Notes: generated by a model from the letters alone, not told the origin. A DNA stretch of 64,000 nt from Aliiroseovarius pelagivivens (GCF_900302485.1 NZ_OMOI01000001.1:868001-932000); one strand, 5' to 3'. Positions 51,912 through 62,575 are shown, numbered from the stretch's first letter. Program-made: numbers and translations.

Positions 51912-53323
51912 GCCTTTGGACAGCGAAAGAGGCCGCTAAGGCCACAGGTGGTGAAGCTCGTGGCGACTGGACCGTCTCTGGTGTCTCGATCGACACGCGT
52001 ACCATCGCGCCGGGCGATCTGTTTGTGGCACTGAAAGCCGCGCGTGACGGGCATAACTTCGTGGCGCAGGCGCTGGAACAGGGTGCAGGAGCTGCTTTGG
52101 TCAGCCATGTGCCGGACGGCGTAGCAGATGATGCCCCGCTTTTGATCGTGGACGACGTTCTCTCTGCGCTGGAAGATCTTGGACGCGCCGCCCGCGCACG
52201 GACCAAGGCGCGTGTTGTGGCGGTGACGGGTTCGGTCGGCAAGACCTCGACCAAGGAAATGCTGCGCACCGTCTTGCAGCGGCAGGGCAAGACCCATGCG
52301 GCCGAGGCGAGCTATAACAATCATTGGGGTGTTCCCCTGACCTTGGCGCGGATGCCTGCTGATACCGAATTCGCTGTGATCGAGATTGGCATGAGCAACC
52401 CCGGCGAGATCGAGCCCTTGGCCCGGATGGCCCGCCCGCATGTAGCGATGGTCACCACAGTGGCACCTGCGCATCTAGAGGCCTTCGACGATCTGGACGG
52501 TATTGCGCGTGAAAAAGGTTCTATCTTCAAAGGGTTGGAGCCTGATGGTGTGGCCATCATCAATGGTGACTTGGATACGACACCAATTCTTCGTGCAGCC
52601 GCCGAGGGGTTTGAGACACAGAGTTTCAGCGCAAATAGCAGCCCGGATCATCACCTGACGCATGTGGTCCTCAGCCCGGACGCGACGATCTGCAAGGCGA
52701 AGGTAGCCGGGCAAGAGCATATGTTGAAAATTGCAAGCGTGGGTCGGCATTTTGCAATGAACGCGTTGGCCGTGTTGGTCGCCACCCGCGCCTTGGGCGG
52801 GGACGTAACCTTGGCCGCCCGCGACATTAGTCACTGGTTGCCCCCCTCCGGTCGCGGCACCCATGAAGACATTTTGCTGGATCCGCCCGAAGGGCTGACC
52901 CTGACGCTGATCGACGATGCGTTCAACGCCAACCCGACCTCGATGGCAGCTTCGCTTGAAGTTTTGGCAGTGGCCCAACCCGTTGACGGAGTGGGAACCA
53001 TCCACAAAGGGCGCCGGATGGCCATTCTGGGCGATATGCTTGAGCTGGGGCCGGACGAGGCCGCTCTGCACGCCCAGATCGCAGATCTGCCCTTCTTGGC
53101 CGAGATCGACATCGTTCATTGCTCGGGCCCATTGATGAAATCGCTGTGGGAGCGTCTGTCCGGCGATCAGCAGGGGATCTATACCGAAACGGCTGACCAA
53201 ATGGCCGCACAGGTTCACAATTTGATCGACGCCGGAGATGTGGTGCTGGTCAAAGGGTCGAAAGGGTCGCTTGTGTCCAAAGCTGTTGACGCGATCCGCA
53301 AAATGAGCCAAGCGCAAAGTTAA
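51908..53323 (+). CDS. murF: UDP-N-acetylmuramoyl-tripeptide--D-alanyl-D-alanine ligase
   Basis: 471 residues. P-loop [10 protein letters not shown] at 108-117, the [12 protein letters not shown] block that recognises the UDP-tripeptide, and [10 protein letters not shown] in the C-terminal half. It adds D-Ala-D-Ala, completing the UDP-MurNAc-pentapeptide used by MraY, encoded 20 bp downstream. Confidence 0.95.
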   Translation: MSLWTAKEAAKATGGEARGDWTVSGVSIDTRTIAPGDLFVALKAARDGHNFVAQALEQGAGAALVSHVPDGVADDAPLLIVDDVLSALEDLGRAARARTKARVVAVTGSVGKTSTKEMLRTVLQRQGKTHAAEASYNNHWGVPLTLARMPADTEFAVIEIGMSNPGEIEPLARMARPHVAMVTTVAPAHLEAFDDLDGIAREKGSIFKGLEPDGVAIINGDLDTTPILRAAAEGFETQSFSANSSPDHHLTHVVLSPDATICKAKVAGQEHMLKIASVGRHFAMNALAVLVATRALGGDVTLAARDISHWLPPSGRGTHEDILLDPPEGLTLTLIDDAFNANPTSMAASLEVLAVAQPVDGVGTIHKGRRMAILGDMLELGPDEAALHAQIADLPFLAEIDIVHCSGPLMKSLWERLSGDQQGIYTETADQMAAQVHNLIDAGDVVLVKGSKGSLVSKAVDAIRKMSQAQS

Positions 53324-53343
53324 TAAGCAAAAGGGCCTACAAT

Positions 53344-54426
53344 ATGTTGTATTGGTTGACCGAGTTTTCGGATGGCGGCGATGTCTTCAACTTGTTTCGC
53401 TACATCACCTTCCGCTCGGGCGGGGCATTCTTCACAGCGCTGATTTTCGGCTTCATGTTTGGGCAGCCTCTGATCAACATCCTGCGCCGCAAGCAAGGCA
53501 AAGGTCAGCCAATTCGCGAAGACGGCCCTGAAAGCCATAAGGAAAAGCAGGGCACGCCGACAATGGGCGGTTTGCTTATTCTGTCTGCGCTATTGGTTGC
53601 GACTTTAATGTGGGCGCGACTTGATAACCATTATGTGTGGATCACGCTGTTTGTGACCTATGGCTTTGGTTTGATTGGCTTTGCAGATGACTATGCCAAA
53701 GTATCAAAGAACAACACCGCAGGGGTGTCGGGCAAGATCCGGTTGGGCATTGGGCTGGCCATCGCGGGGATCGCAGGCGTCTGGGCGTCCAGCGTGCACC
53801 CCGAAGGGCTTCAGTATCAGCTGGCCTTCCCGGTGTTCAAAGACACGCTTCTGAACATGAGCTATCTGTTCATTCCTTTCGTGATGATCGTAATCGTCGG
53901 GTCTGCCAACGCGGTGAACCTGACGGACGGTTTGGACGGGCTGGCCATTATGCCGGTGATGATTGCGGCCGGGACGTTGGGCGTGATCGCCTATGCGGTT
54001 GGCCGTGTCGACTTTACCGAGTATCTGGACGTGCATTACGTGCCCGGCACAGGTGAGCTGTTCGTCTTCACCTCGGCCCTAATTGGCGGGGGCTTGGGCT
54101 TTCTGTGGTATAACGCACCGCCCGCGGCTGTGTTCATGGGTGACACCGGGTCTCTGGCCCTTGGTGGGGCTTTGGGTGCCATTGCCGTTGCTACCAAGCA
54201 CGAGATCGTTCTGGCCATCGTCGGCGGCCTTTTCGTGGTCGAGGCGCTCTCGGTGATCATTCAGGTTCTTTACTACAAGAAGACTGGCAAACGGGTGTTC
54301 CTGATGGCCCCGATCCATCACCACTTTGAACACAAAGGTTGGCAAGAGCCGCAGATCGTCATCCGTTTCTGGATCATCTCGCTGATCCTAGCACTGATCG
54401 GGTTGGCGACGCTGAAGGTGCGCTAA
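53344..54426 (+). CDS. mraY: Phospho-N-acetylmuramoyl-pentapeptide-transferase
   Basis: 360 residues with ten membrane helices. Catalytic acidic residues are in IGFADDYAK (D115, D116) and [10 protein letters not shown], and the HHHFE motif is near the C-terminus ([13 protein letters not shown]). It transfers phospho-MurNAc-pentapeptide to undecaprenyl phosphate to form lipid I. A terminator follows, so murD downstream needs its own promoter or read-through. Confidence 0.97.
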   Translation: MLYWLTEFSDGGDVFNLFRYITFRSGGAFFTALIFGFMFGQPLINILRRKQGKGQPIREDGPESHKEKQGTPTMGGLLILSALLVATLMWARLDNHYVWITLFVTYGFGLIGFADDYAKVSKNNTAGVSGKIRLGIGLAIAGIAGVWASSVHPEGLQYQLAFPVFKDTLLNMSYLFIPFVMIVIVGSANAVNLTDGLDGLAIMPVMIAAGTLGVIAYAVGRVDFTEYLDVHYVPGTGELFVFTSALIGGGLGFLWYNAPPAAVFMGDTGSLALGGALGAIAVATKHEIVLAIVGGLFVVEALSVIIQVLYYKKTGKRVFLMAPIHHHFEHKGWQEPQIVIRFWIISLILALIGLATLKVR

Positions 54427-54449
54427 ACTTCTCCAAAGGTTTTTCAAAC

Positions 54450-54480
54450 GCCCCGCCCATTCGGCGGGGCTTTTGTTTTT
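54450..54480 (+). terminator. Intrinsic terminator between mraY and murD
   Basis: GCCCCGCC (54450-54457) pairs with GGCGGGGC (54463-54470), loop CATTC, followed by TTTTGTTTTT. It interrupts the dcw cluster. Confidence 0.88.
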
Positions 54481-54526
54481 TCGCCAAACCCTTTAGCGAT
54501 AAAGCGGACGAATGCAGGAGGTACGC

Positions 54527-55933
54527 ATGATCCCGGTGAAAGGTTACGAAGGGCGCAAGGTTGCGGTTCTGGGGCTTGGACGCTCGGGCCTTGCGACGGC
54601 CCACGCGCTTGAAGCTGGCGGCGCCGAGGCGCTGTGCTGGGACGACGGGCAGGAAGCCCGCGAACGCGCCGAAGGGCAGGGGCTAATCCTGCATGACCTC
54701 AATAAGGGCAACGCGTGGGAGGATGTCTCGGCGTTGATCGTCAGCCCCGGCATTCCACACCTTTATCCCGAACCCAACAAACTGATCGCGCGCGCGATGG
54801 ATGAAGGTGTGCCAGTCGACAACGATATTGGCCTGTTCTTTCGCAGCTTTGCCGATCAGGAATGGGACAGTTTCGACACCCTGCCGCGCATCGTCGCGGT
54901 GACGGGGTCGAACGGAAAATCCACCACCTCGGCGCTGATCCATCACGTGTTGGAACATGCGGGCAAGCCCACCCAGTTGGCGGGCAATATCGGGCGCGGT
55001 GTCTTGGACATCGATCCCGCCCATGACGGTGAAGTCGTGGTGCTGGAGCTGTCCAGCTATCAGACCGATCTGGCCCGTTCGCTGACGCCGGATATCGCGG
55101 TTTTCACCAACCTCTCGCCCGATCATCTGGATCGCCACGGCGGAATGGGGGGCTATTTCGCGGCCAAGCGCCGTCTGTTTGCCGAAGGTGGACCGGATCG
55201 GGCGGTCATTGGCGTGGACGAAGCTGAAGGCAGCTATTTGGCTGGGCAATTGTCCGAGGGCGCGGCGGACGACCGGGTGATCCGTATTTCAGTAGACCGC
55301 AAACTGTCTGGCCCTGGATGGCAGGTCTTTGCGCGTAAGGGGTTCTTGTCCGAGTATCGCAAGGGGCGTCAAATCGGCTCTGTGGACCTGCGCGCCATCA
55401 AAGGATTGCCGGGAAGTCACAACCATCAGAACGCCTGTGCCGCCTATGCGGTGTGCCGCTCAATCGGTCTGGCGCCGAAAGTGATCGAGGCCGCATTCCG
55501 CGCCTTCAAAGGCTTGCCGCATCGTTCGCAGTTGGTGGGTGAGGCGGATGGCGTAAGCTATGTGAATGACAGCAAAGCCACCAATGTAGACAGCGCGCGC
55601 GCCGCCCTAGGAGCTTTCGACAACATCCGCTGGATCGCGGGTGGTCTGGGCAAAGATGGTGGGATTGAATGCCTGTCGGATGCTCTTGGCAACGTGACAA
55701 AAGCCTATCTGATCGGCCATTCGGCGCGCGAGTTTGCCCTGCAACTGGGTGATGTGCCCTACGAGATCTGCGAGACGATGGAAAACGCGGTTGCAGCAGC
55801 GGCGCAGGATGCCCAATCCGGGGATACGGTTTTGTTGGCCCCTGCCGCCGCCAGCTTTGATCAGTATCCTGATTTCGAAAAGCGGGGCGAGGATTTCACC
55901 CGACTGGTTCAGGACCGCCTTCAGGATATGTGA
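54527..55933 (+). CDS. murD: UDP-N-acetylmuramoylalanine--D-glutamate ligase
   Basis: 468 residues from ATG 54527, with CAGGAGGT at 54515-54522; an ATG at 54512 overlaps that ribosome site. N-terminal Rossmann-like [13 protein letters not shown] binds the UDP moiety, P-loop GSNGKST is at 127-133, and NDSKATN is in the C-terminal domain. It adds D-Glu to UDP-MurNAc-L-Ala. Normally followed by ftsW and murG; here it is followed by DUF3422. Confidence 0.95.
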   Translation: MIPVKGYEGRKVAVLGLGRSGLATAHALEAGGAEALCWDDGQEARERAEGQGLILHDLNKGNAWEDVSALIVSPGIPHLYPEPNKLIARAMDEGVPVDNDIGLFFRSFADQEWDSFDTLPRIVAVTGSNGKSTTSALIHHVLEHAGKPTQLAGNIGRGVLDIDPAHDGEVVVLELSSYQTDLARSLTPDIAVFTNLSPDHLDRHGGMGGYFAAKRRLFAEGGPDRAVIGVDEAEGSYLAGQLSEGAADDRVIRISVDRKLSGPGWQVFARKGFLSEYRKGRQIGSVDLRAIKGLPGSHNHQNACAAYAVCRSIGLAPKVIEAAFRAFKGLPHRSQLVGEADGVSYVNDSKATNVDSARAALGAFDNIRWIAGGLGKDGGIECLSDALGNVTKAYLIGHSAREFALQLGDVPYEICETMENAVAAAAQDAQSGDTVLLAPAAASFDQYPDFEKRGEDFTRLVQDRLQDM

Positions 55934-55971
55934 GCGGTATCGGTATTCCGCGGTATGCGAAAGCTATCAAA

Positions 55972-55993
55972 AACCCCTTGTTTTTAAGGGGTT
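55972..55993. terminator. Hairpin after murD, possible terminator
   Basis: AACCCCTT (55972-55979) and AAGGGGTT (55986-55993), perfect 8-bp stem. A T run is present only on the minus strand (complement of TCAAAAA), so on the plus strand it would be a weak terminator. Confidence 0.4.
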
Positions 55994-56041
55994 GCAATGT
56001 GTCACGTCTCTGTTACGACTTTGCGCGGAGGAGACACGCGC

Positions 56042-57328
56042 ATGATGAATTTGACCGACCATCCGGGCCGCTATGACCTTGCGAACGAGCTGCACGCCCG
56101 TCCTTCCCCCGCACTTTGCGTGCCGGGGACAGCGGTTTATCTGGCCATCAAACGTCCTGATAACGCGGCAAACCGGGATCGCGAGGCGGATCGCCAGCAT
56201 TTGATCGCGCTTCTGGATCGGTTTGGTGCGCCGCACCCCAGCCCCGGATCCAACCACTATTTTGGCGAAATCGGCCGCTATCACCTGAAATGGGAGCAGC
56301 ACAACGAGTTCGTCAGCTACACGGTGTTCTCCGAGGGGATCTCGTCGCGCGCGTTTGACCCGGCGGCTTTTGATGTATTCCCGGATGATTGGCTGGCGGA
56401 TGCGCCGGGCGCGCGCATCACCTCGGCCCATATTCGGGTTCAGCAGATGCCGGGCACGGAAAAGGAAATGGACAAGCTGGTACGCGACTGGTTCGTGTCT
56501 GAAAGCATCGCCTCGACCTGGGTCTTGGACCGGGCGGCGATGGTGGCGGGTGATTTCCGCATCGATCCCGCAGGCCATATGCGCTTCGTGGCCTTCATTT
56601 CCGAAGGCACCGGCAAGCGACGGATTGGCCGTATTGTCCAGCGTCTGTGCGAGATCGAAACCTATAAAACCATGTCCATGCTGGGCTTTCCCGTGGCGCG
56701 CGACATTCACCGCCAACTACGCAACGTGGACGGAGAACTGACCCACCTGGTTGGTACGATGAAGCGTGGGGATGAGCCCGCCGAAGCCACGTTGGGCGAG
56801 CTGTTGTCCATCTCGGCCGAGCTGGAAGAGCTGATGGCCTCGACGTCATTCCGAATGGGGGCCACGCGCGCCTATGAGGCTATTCTGAACCAACGCATTG
56901 GTGCATTGCGGGAAGAGCGGTTTCGCGGTCGTCAGACGCTGAGCGAATTTATGATGCGCCGCTATGATCCCGCGATGCGCACTACGAAAAGCGCGGCGAC
57001 ACAGCTTGAGACCATGGCTGCAAGGGCTGCCCGCGCCGGCGAGCTGTTGCGCACCCGTGTCGATGTGGAACGGGCCGAGCAAAACCAGGCGCTTTTGGAA
57101 AGCATGGATGCCCGCGCCAAGATGCAACTGCGCTTGCAGGAAACGGTCGAAGGGCTGTCCGTCGTTGCGATCAGCTATTACGCGGTGTCGTTGGCAGGCT
57201 ATCTGTTCTACCCGCTGGCAGGCCCATTGAACATGTCCAAAGGAACCCTGACTGCGTTGCTTACGCTGCCTGTGGTGCTTCTGGTGTGGATGTCCGTGCG
57301 TCGAATTCGGAAGTCCCTCGGGCATTAA
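56042..57328 (+). CDS. DUF3422 family membrane-associated protein
   Basis: 428 residues from ATG 56042, with GGAGGAG at 56027-56033; the frame extends upstream to 55997 without support. The N-terminal 370 residues are soluble and helical, with LHARPSP near the start, a feature of the family. Two hydrophobic helices lie at about 366-410 (VVAISYYAVSLAGYLFYPLAG and ALLTLPVVLLVWMSV). The family is widespread in proteobacteria with no known function. It converges with the YeeE-type gene and overlaps its 3' end by 68 bp. Confidence 0.85.
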   Translation: MMNLTDHPGRYDLANELHARPSPALCVPGTAVYLAIKRPDNAANRDREADRQHLIALLDRFGAPHPSPGSNHYFGEIGRYHLKWEQHNEFVSYTVFSEGISSRAFDPAAFDVFPDDWLADAPGARITSAHIRVQQMPGTEKEMDKLVRDWFVSESIASTWVLDRAAMVAGDFRIDPAGHMRFVAFISEGTGKRRIGRIVQRLCEIETYKTMSMLGFPVARDIHRQLRNVDGELTHLVGTMKRGDEPAEATLGELLSISAELEELMASTSFRMGATRAYEAILNQRIGALREERFRGRQTLSEFMMRRYDPAMRTTKSAATQLETMAARAARAGELLRTRVDVERAEQNQALLESMDARAKMQLRLQETVEGLSVVAISYYAVSLAGYLFYPLAGPLNMSKGTLTALLTLPVVLLVWMSVRRIRKSLGH

Positions 57329-58325
57329 CGCGTGCGTCAAGCTGAGCAGCCAGCCATGCGCCTGCGATGATGGACAGCAACGCAAAGGTTGCCGAGGACG
57401 ACAGGGTTGCGACGCCCGACAGGCCTGCGCCCACGGTGCAACCGCCAGCCAACACACCGCCCATGCCCATCAGGACGCCGCCCGACAGATAGCGGCCCAT
57501 CTGGCCTGCGCCTTCGAAGCCTTGCCATGCAAAGCGTCCAGCGATCAGCGCGGACAGGGCTGCGCCGAAGATGACGCCTCCGATCAGGCCAGTGCCGAAA
57601 TTCCCGCCAATGGCGCTGGCGGCAGCGGTCCAAAAGAGCGTATCGGCCAGAGGCGCTGTGAATGACAGGCTTTCCACGGCGATGGGGTCGAACTCGTCCA
57701 TCAGGACCAATCCAGTTCCCAGCCAGCCCAGAGGCACCAATGCCCCAAGCAAAGCCGCTGGTACCAGTACGCGCAGCTTGGGACGAGCCTGTGCGACAAA
57801 GACAGCGGCCAGAGCGAGGGGCAACAAGGCGCCCAGGGCTGGCAGGGAGGGGGCGGCGATTTCAACCGCCGCCAGGGAGTTTCGTATGGGCGCTAGAACA
57901 CCCTTCATGGTCGCCAAAGCAGCCAAGGCAGCGACGCCTAGCACGATGATGGCGCGCAGGTTGCCGGACGAACTAAGGACGACCAGACGTGATAGGCACC
58001 CGCGCGTCAGAACCATTCCGGCTCCGAACATCAGGCCACCTACGACAAGCGACAGGATCGGAAAGGTCGGGGCGTGAAAACGGTGGTCGGCGAAGCTGAT
58101 CCAGCCCGCCCAAACCGCGCCTTGCGTGCCGATGACAGCGACGGCCAATGCGGTCAGCCAGACGGCCAAGGCCTGACGCCCTTCGATGCCTGCTCCAATC
58201 ACGCCGCGACGCAGACAGAAACGCGTAACCTCGGCCAGAATGCCGAAGGCAGCGCCAAGGCCCAGCCCGAACAAAATCGAGGCTGTGCGTGGTGTCAGGG
58301 TCTCAAAGCCGAAGGTCTCAAACAT
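57261..58325 (-). CDS. YeeE/YedE (TsuA-type) sulfur-compound transporter
   Basis: 354 residues from MFETFGFETLTP, with GGAG upstream; an 11-residue longer frame is less likely. About nine to ten membrane helices. The cysteine-containing motifs that line the thiosulfate path in TsuA are visible: RFCLRRG, TRGCLSR and GGCTVGAGLSG. I infer uptake of thiosulfate or a related sulfur compound. No sulfur oxidation genes adjoin it. Its 3' end overlaps the convergent DUF3422 gene. Confidence 0.85.
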   Translation of the reverse strand: MFETFGFETLTPRTASILFGLGLGAAFGILAEVTRFCLRRGVIGAGIEGRQALAVWLTALAVAVIGTQGAVWAGWISFADHRFHAPTFPILSLVVGGLMFGAGMVLTRGCLSRLVVLSSSGNLRAIIVLGVAALAALATMKGVLAPIRNSLAAVEIAAPSLPALGALLPLALAAVFVAQARPKLRVLVPAALLGALVPLGWLGTGLVLMDEFDPIAVESLSFTAPLADTLFWTAAASAIGGNFGTGLIGGVIFGAALSALIAGRFAWQGFEGAGQMGRYLSGGVLMGMGGVLAGGCTVGAGLSGVATLSSSATFALLSIIAGAWLAAQLDARVNARGTSEFDARTSTPEAPQAA

Positions 58326-58520
58326 CTTCACGTCTCCGCATTTGGGAATATGTTCCATCTGGCGTGAGTGATTGTGTTGTGCAAGCGTTGTTATTGCTTG
58401 GAATTGGTGCTGTGGTGGAATGATTTTCTGGTTCTGGGGTGTCGGTGGAACGATAGACCTGCCGTGAGGTGTTCGACGGTAAGACGGACCAGTGCAGACG
58501 CGCCGTTGCTCGGTTTGTCC

Positions 58521-59420
58521 TTATTTGCGCCCACTGCCGCCGCGCGGGTCCAACGCATCGCGCAGCCCGTCGCCAAGGTAATTGGCGCACAGAACGGTCA
58601 GCGTGATCATCAACCCCGGCCAAATCGCGCGTGCCGGTGTCAGCGTCAGATATTCCGTCCCATCAAATAGCAGCCGGCCCCACGTTGGGTGGTCCGGCGG
58701 AAATCCTAGTCCCAGAAAGCTGAGCGCGCTTTCTGTGATGATGGCATTGGCCAAGCCAAGCGTGGCCGAGACGATGATCACCCCCATCACATTAGGCAGG
58801 ATGTGCCGCCGGATCAGGCCCCATGGGCGCAGACCAAGGGCTGTCGCGGCGGTGACAAACTCGCGTTTCTTCAGTGCCAGAACTTCGGCGCGGAGAATGC
58901 GGGCTGTTTGCATCCAACTGGTCAGGCCAATCATCGCAACGATCAGCAGGAATATCCCGGCCTCGGCCCCAAAGAGCGTGCGCAAGCTGTCGCGCCACAG
59001 CATGATCGTGACCAGAAGCAAGGGCAAAACGGGCAGGGCCAGAAACAGGTCGGTCAGGCGCATCAAGGGGGCGTCCAGCCAACGGACCATGCCTGACAGA
59101 ATACCAACGGCTGCGCCGATCAGCACGGACAAGCCCATGGCGACCACGCCCACCAGAAGCGTCACGCGCCCGCCTTGCAGAATGGCGGCGAACAGGTCGC
59201 GACCAAGGTGATCGGTGCCCATGGGATGCGACAGGCTGGGTCCAAGATTGCGGGCAGTGACGTTGATCTGCCCGGCGCTGTGGGGCCATAGAAACGGGCC
59301 GATCAGGACAGCAAGCAGAAGCAGACCCAGCAATCCGCCACCGATCACGGCCCCTTTGTGCCGCTGGAAACGCCTCCAAAACCCGCTGGTTGAGGCGCTG
59401 ATATATGACAAGTCAGTCAT
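58521..59420 (-). CDS. Peptide/nickel-type ABC transporter permease (DppC-like)
   Basis: 299 residues from MTDLSYISAS (ATG 59420), which overlaps the preceding permease gene by 8 bp. N-terminal helix with the OppC_N segment, then the permease domain with the LGPSLSHPMGTDHLGRDLFA signature and the EAA-type loop (EFVTAATALGLRPWGLIRRHILPN). Together with the DppB-like protein it forms the membrane channel of a di-/oligopeptide importer. The ATPase subunits are not encoded in this window. Confidence 0.92.
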   Translation of the reverse strand: MTDLSYISASTSGFWRRFQRHKGAVIGGGLLGLLLLAVLIGPFLWPHSAGQINVTARNLGPSLSHPMGTDHLGRDLFAAILQGGRVTLLVGVVAMGLSVLIGAAVGILSGMVRWLDAPLMRLTDLFLALPVLPLLLVTIMLWRDSLRTLFGAEAGIFLLIVAMIGLTSWMQTARILRAEVLALKKREFVTAATALGLRPWGLIRRHILPNVMGVIIVSATLGLANAIITESALSFLGLGFPPDHPTWGRLLFDGTEYLTLTPARAIWPGLMITLTVLCANYLGDGLRDALDPRGGSGRK

Positions 59421-60423
59421 AGCTGATCCTCGGGTCCAACAGGCCATAGGCGATGTCTGCCAGAAGGTTGAACAACACGATCAAGACGGCGAACAGGAAG
59501 GTCAGGGTTTGAACCACGGGCAGGTCGCCGCTTTGGATCGACGAGATAAGAAGCTCTCCGATCCCGTTGATCTTGAAAATCTGCTCGGTGATGATTGCGC
59601 CGGCCAGCACCTGCGGGATGCCCAAGGCGATCACAGTTACGACCGGCAGAAGCGAATTGCGCGCTACATGGGCCAATACCACGCGCGGTTCGGACGCGCC
59701 TTTGGCACGGGCGGTGCGGACATAGTCGTGATGTAGGTTCTCCAGCATGGATGCGCGCATGTAGCGGCTGATCTGGGCTGCGTTATACAGCGCAAGGATC
59801 GTGACGGGCATGGCCATCTGGCGCAGTTGGGCCATAAGGCTATCCCAATTCGTCACGTTGAGGGTGGTGTCATAGACCGATGGAAACCAGTTCAGTTTCA
59901 CCGCGAAAATCACGATCATCACGACGCCCAGAAAGAAGGACGGGACCGAATAGCCGATCATCGATACGAAGCCGCCCAGATGGTCGAACCAGCCGTGTTG
60001 GCGATAGGCGGAATAGATGCCGACGGGCAGGGCAATGGCGATGCCCAGAATATAGGACAGTCCCACGACCCAAAGCGTCTGGGGCAGGCGGTCCGCGATC
60101 AGCTCGGCCACCGGCGCACGCGAGGCCCAGCTAAGGACGCGCAGACGGTCAGGGTCTCCGAAGCTTAGGCCCGTGAGGTCCGTTAGCCAGTTTAGCGGCT
60201 CATGGATGAAAAACTGTTTGCACCAAAGAAGATAACGGGTCAGTAGCGGATCCCCGATCCCTAAGGACTCGCGCAGTTGGGCGCGGGTTTCGGCGGGGAT
60301 CGACATTGGTAGATTGGCGGTGGGGTCGTTCGGGGCCATATCCATCAACAGGAAGATGGCGAAGCTGATGAAAATCAGCACCGGAACCGAGAAAGCAAGC
60401 CTGCGCAAACAATAGGTTAACAT
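59413..60423 (-). CDS. Peptide/nickel-type ABC transporter permease (DppB-like)
   Basis: 336 residues from MLTYCLRRLAFSVPVLIFIS (ATG 60423). Six membrane helices, with the family segments IPAETRAQLRESLGI and, as EAA loop, DYVRTARAKGASEPRVVLAHVARNSLLP. It follows the substrate-binding protein gene by 66 bp. Confidence 0.93.
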   Translation of the reverse strand: MLTYCLRRLAFSVPVLIFISFAIFLLMDMAPNDPTANLPMSIPAETRAQLRESLGIGDPLLTRYLLWCKQFFIHEPLNWLTDLTGLSFGDPDRLRVLSWASRAPVAELIADRLPQTLWVVGLSYILGIAIALPVGIYSAYRQHGWFDHLGGFVSMIGYSVPSFFLGVVMIVIFAVKLNWFPSVYDTTLNVTNWDSLMAQLRQMAMPVTILALYNAAQISRYMRASMLENLHHDYVRTARAKGASEPRVVLAHVARNSLLPVVTVIALGIPQVLAGAIITEQIFKINGIGELLISSIQSGDLPVVQTLTFLFAVLIVLFNLLADIAYGLLDPRISYD

Positions 60424-60489
60424 GGGCGGTAGACGGCCTTTGGTTCCGTGACGCGGCCTGAAACCAGCCGCGCCCACAGTCTAGCGGTC

Positions 60490-62199
60490 TTACTTGGCGC
60501 GGGTCCAGTCCGCGATGTTCCAAAGTTCGCTGTCCCAGACATTCATCCGCACGCCCTTAAGCGAATTGGCATGGGCCGAAACCTCGCCGCGATGCACCAG
60601 CGGGATCAGGGCACCCGCCTGCATCAGCATGTTGTTCAGCTGTTTCGAGATCGCGATCCGCGCCTCGATATCCACCGTGTTGCCGAGCTTTGCCAGCAAG
60701 GCGTCATATTCGGGGCTACAATAGCGCGGGACATTCATGCCCGCCCAACCGTTTTCAGGCGTCGGGATTGCGGCACAGGTCCAGTTGTTCAAATAGGGCT
60801 CGGGATCGTTGCCGGGGAAGAAGTTGGTGAACATCTCAAGATCGGCATAGAATTTCTGATAGGTGTCCGGGCTGGACTGGTCGCCGCCGAAAAAGACCGA
60901 AGGCGCGATAGCACGTAGTTCGGTTGCGACACCAATTTCAGCCCACCAGGCTTTCAGCAGATCCTGCGTGGTCTGGCGCACGGGATTGACCGAGGTCTGA
61001 TACAGTAGAGCCATCGGCACGCCATCTTTGTCACGGATGCCGTCGCCGTCGCTATCGGTCCAGCCAGCATCGTCCAGCAGAGCACGCGCGGCGTCCAGAT
61101 CTTGTGTCAGGCAGGCGTCATTCGCACCCGACGCATAGATGGCAGGGGCGGCGAGCACGTCACATGTTGGACGGCCTGCGTCGCCATAGGCGATGTCGAT
61201 CAGCGTGTCGCGATCGACCGCTAGGGAAAGTGCTTTGGTGACACGCGGATCGGCAAGGAAGGGATGCGCCCCGCCGTCACGGGTCGAACGTGCGTCGCCC
61301 AGATCAGCCGCGGCGTTGGTCAGGTTAACCTGAAGGCGCTCGACGGCGGTCCCGAAGGACGACACAACCTGACCTTTGCCGGCGGATTTCATCTGGGTCA
61401 AAACTTGCGGATCCAGCTGAAGGTTCCACGCATAGTCAAATTCGCCAGTTTCCAACACAGCGCGGGCTGCGCCAGAAGCGTCTCCGCCACCTTTCAGCGT
61501 CACCTTGGCAAAGCCCGGTTTGTCGGCGTCGCGGAAATGAGCGTTGACGTCATAAGTCACCACGTCGCCCGGTTTGAAATCCGTGATCTGATAGGGGCCT
61601 GTACCGATCGGCGCGAGGTTCTGGGTCGAGCAGTTCAGTGCGTTCGCCCCCATACAATCCCCAAACTGGGCGGCTTGTAGGACAGGAACCTCAAGCCCAA
61701 CGAAGGGCGCATAGGGATAGGGCTTGGGCTTTGAAAAGCTAATCTTCACTGTCTGTGCATCCAGCGCCTGCACATGTTCAACATCGGTGAACTTGGCCGT
61801 CATCTGGCAGCCGCTTTCAGTGTCCATGCAATAATTTGCCGTAAAGACCACGTCGTCTGCGGTGAAATCGCTTCCATCAGACCATTTGATCCCCGGTTTC
61901 AGGGTCCAAGTGATCGACTGTAGATCGGGAGAGATGCCGCCATTATCCAAGGTCGGAATCGCCGCGGCCAGCCACGGTACCATTTGACCGGTTTCGTCGT
62001 GGCGCGCCAAAGGTTCCAAGACCAACGAAGCCGGTTCAGAATCCTTCGGACCAGACGCAAGGTAGGGGTTCAGAAGCGTCGGCGCCTGCCAATAGATCAG
62101 GCCAAGATCCCCCTGCGATCCGCGCTCGGCATGGGCGGCGGATGTTAGAGCAACACAGCTTAGTGTTGTCAGGGTAAAATGTTTGAAGACAGCAGACAT
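60490..62199 (-). CDS. ABC transporter substrate-binding protein, family 5 (peptide-type)
   Basis: 569 residues with a signal peptide (cleavage after AHA, about residue 24). Solute-binding family 5 features: PTLLNPYLASGPKDSEPASLVLEPLARHDETG, WTLKPGIKWSDGSDFTADDVVFT and a C-terminal RIAISKQLNNMLMQAGALIPLVHRG. It delivers peptides or similar solutes to the two permeases downstream. An adjacent M20 amidohydrolase gene, divergently transcribed, suggests that the solute could be an N-acyl or peptide compound (inference). Confidence 0.92.
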   Translation of the reverse strand: MSAVFKHFTLTTLSCVALTSAAHAERGSQGDLGLIYWQAPTLLNPYLASGPKDSEPASLVLEPLARHDETGQMVPWLAAAIPTLDNGGISPDLQSITWTLKPGIKWSDGSDFTADDVVFTANYCMDTESGCQMTAKFTDVEHVQALDAQTVKISFSKPKPYPYAPFVGLEVPVLQAAQFGDCMGANALNCSTQNLAPIGTGPYQITDFKPGDVVTYDVNAHFRDADKPGFAKVTLKGGGDASGAARAVLETGEFDYAWNLQLDPQVLTQMKSAGKGQVVSSFGTAVERLQVNLTNAAADLGDARSTRDGGAHPFLADPRVTKALSLAVDRDTLIDIAYGDAGRPTCDVLAAPAIYASGANDACLTQDLDAARALLDDAGWTDSDGDGIRDKDGVPMALLYQTSVNPVRQTTQDLLKAWWAEIGVATELRAIAPSVFFGGDQSSPDTYQKFYADLEMFTNFFPGNDPEPYLNNWTCAAIPTPENGWAGMNVPRYCSPEYDALLAKLGNTVDIEARIAISKQLNNMLMQAGALIPLVHRGEVSAHANSLKGVRMNVWDSELWNIADWTRAK

Positions 62200-62575
62200 T
62201 TCTTGGTCATTTCCCTAAGTGATTCTGCAAGCCAGCCCCGCTAAGGAAGGGTGAATGGCAGTGCATGCGCGATTGTTCGTGGCAGAAAACAAACTCAAAC
62301 ACTGGTGTCACGTGCTGCCAAACCTGTGATTAGTATGACACTGTATTACAAGCCAGTTGCAAGGGCTTGCGGGCGGGTTTCTTTGAATTCCCGATGCTGT
62401 TGCATTTCTAATCTTGATAGAATTCGAAGATGTTTCGGACAGCAATCCGAATGATCTGGTGACATTTGCTTGGTGAGATATCAACTAGAGATGACTTGAG
62501 CCAACGAGGGTTTCTGGGCATTGTCGACGGCAATGCGCAGGTGCCGCGATACCCCACATAGAAAAGGATGATCCT
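62200..62575. other. Intergenic region between divergent SBP and amidohydrolase genes
   Basis: 376 bp without a gene. It must hold two divergent promoters. A perfect hairpin GCATTG (62518-62523) / CAATGC (62531-62536) lies 40 bp upstream of the amidohydrolase start. No other clear signal was seen. Confidence 0.35.

Noticed and set aside
58368..58670. Plus-strand ORF between the YeeE-type gene and the permease
   Set aside because: It runs antisense into the permease gene and has no ribosome site or recognisable product.
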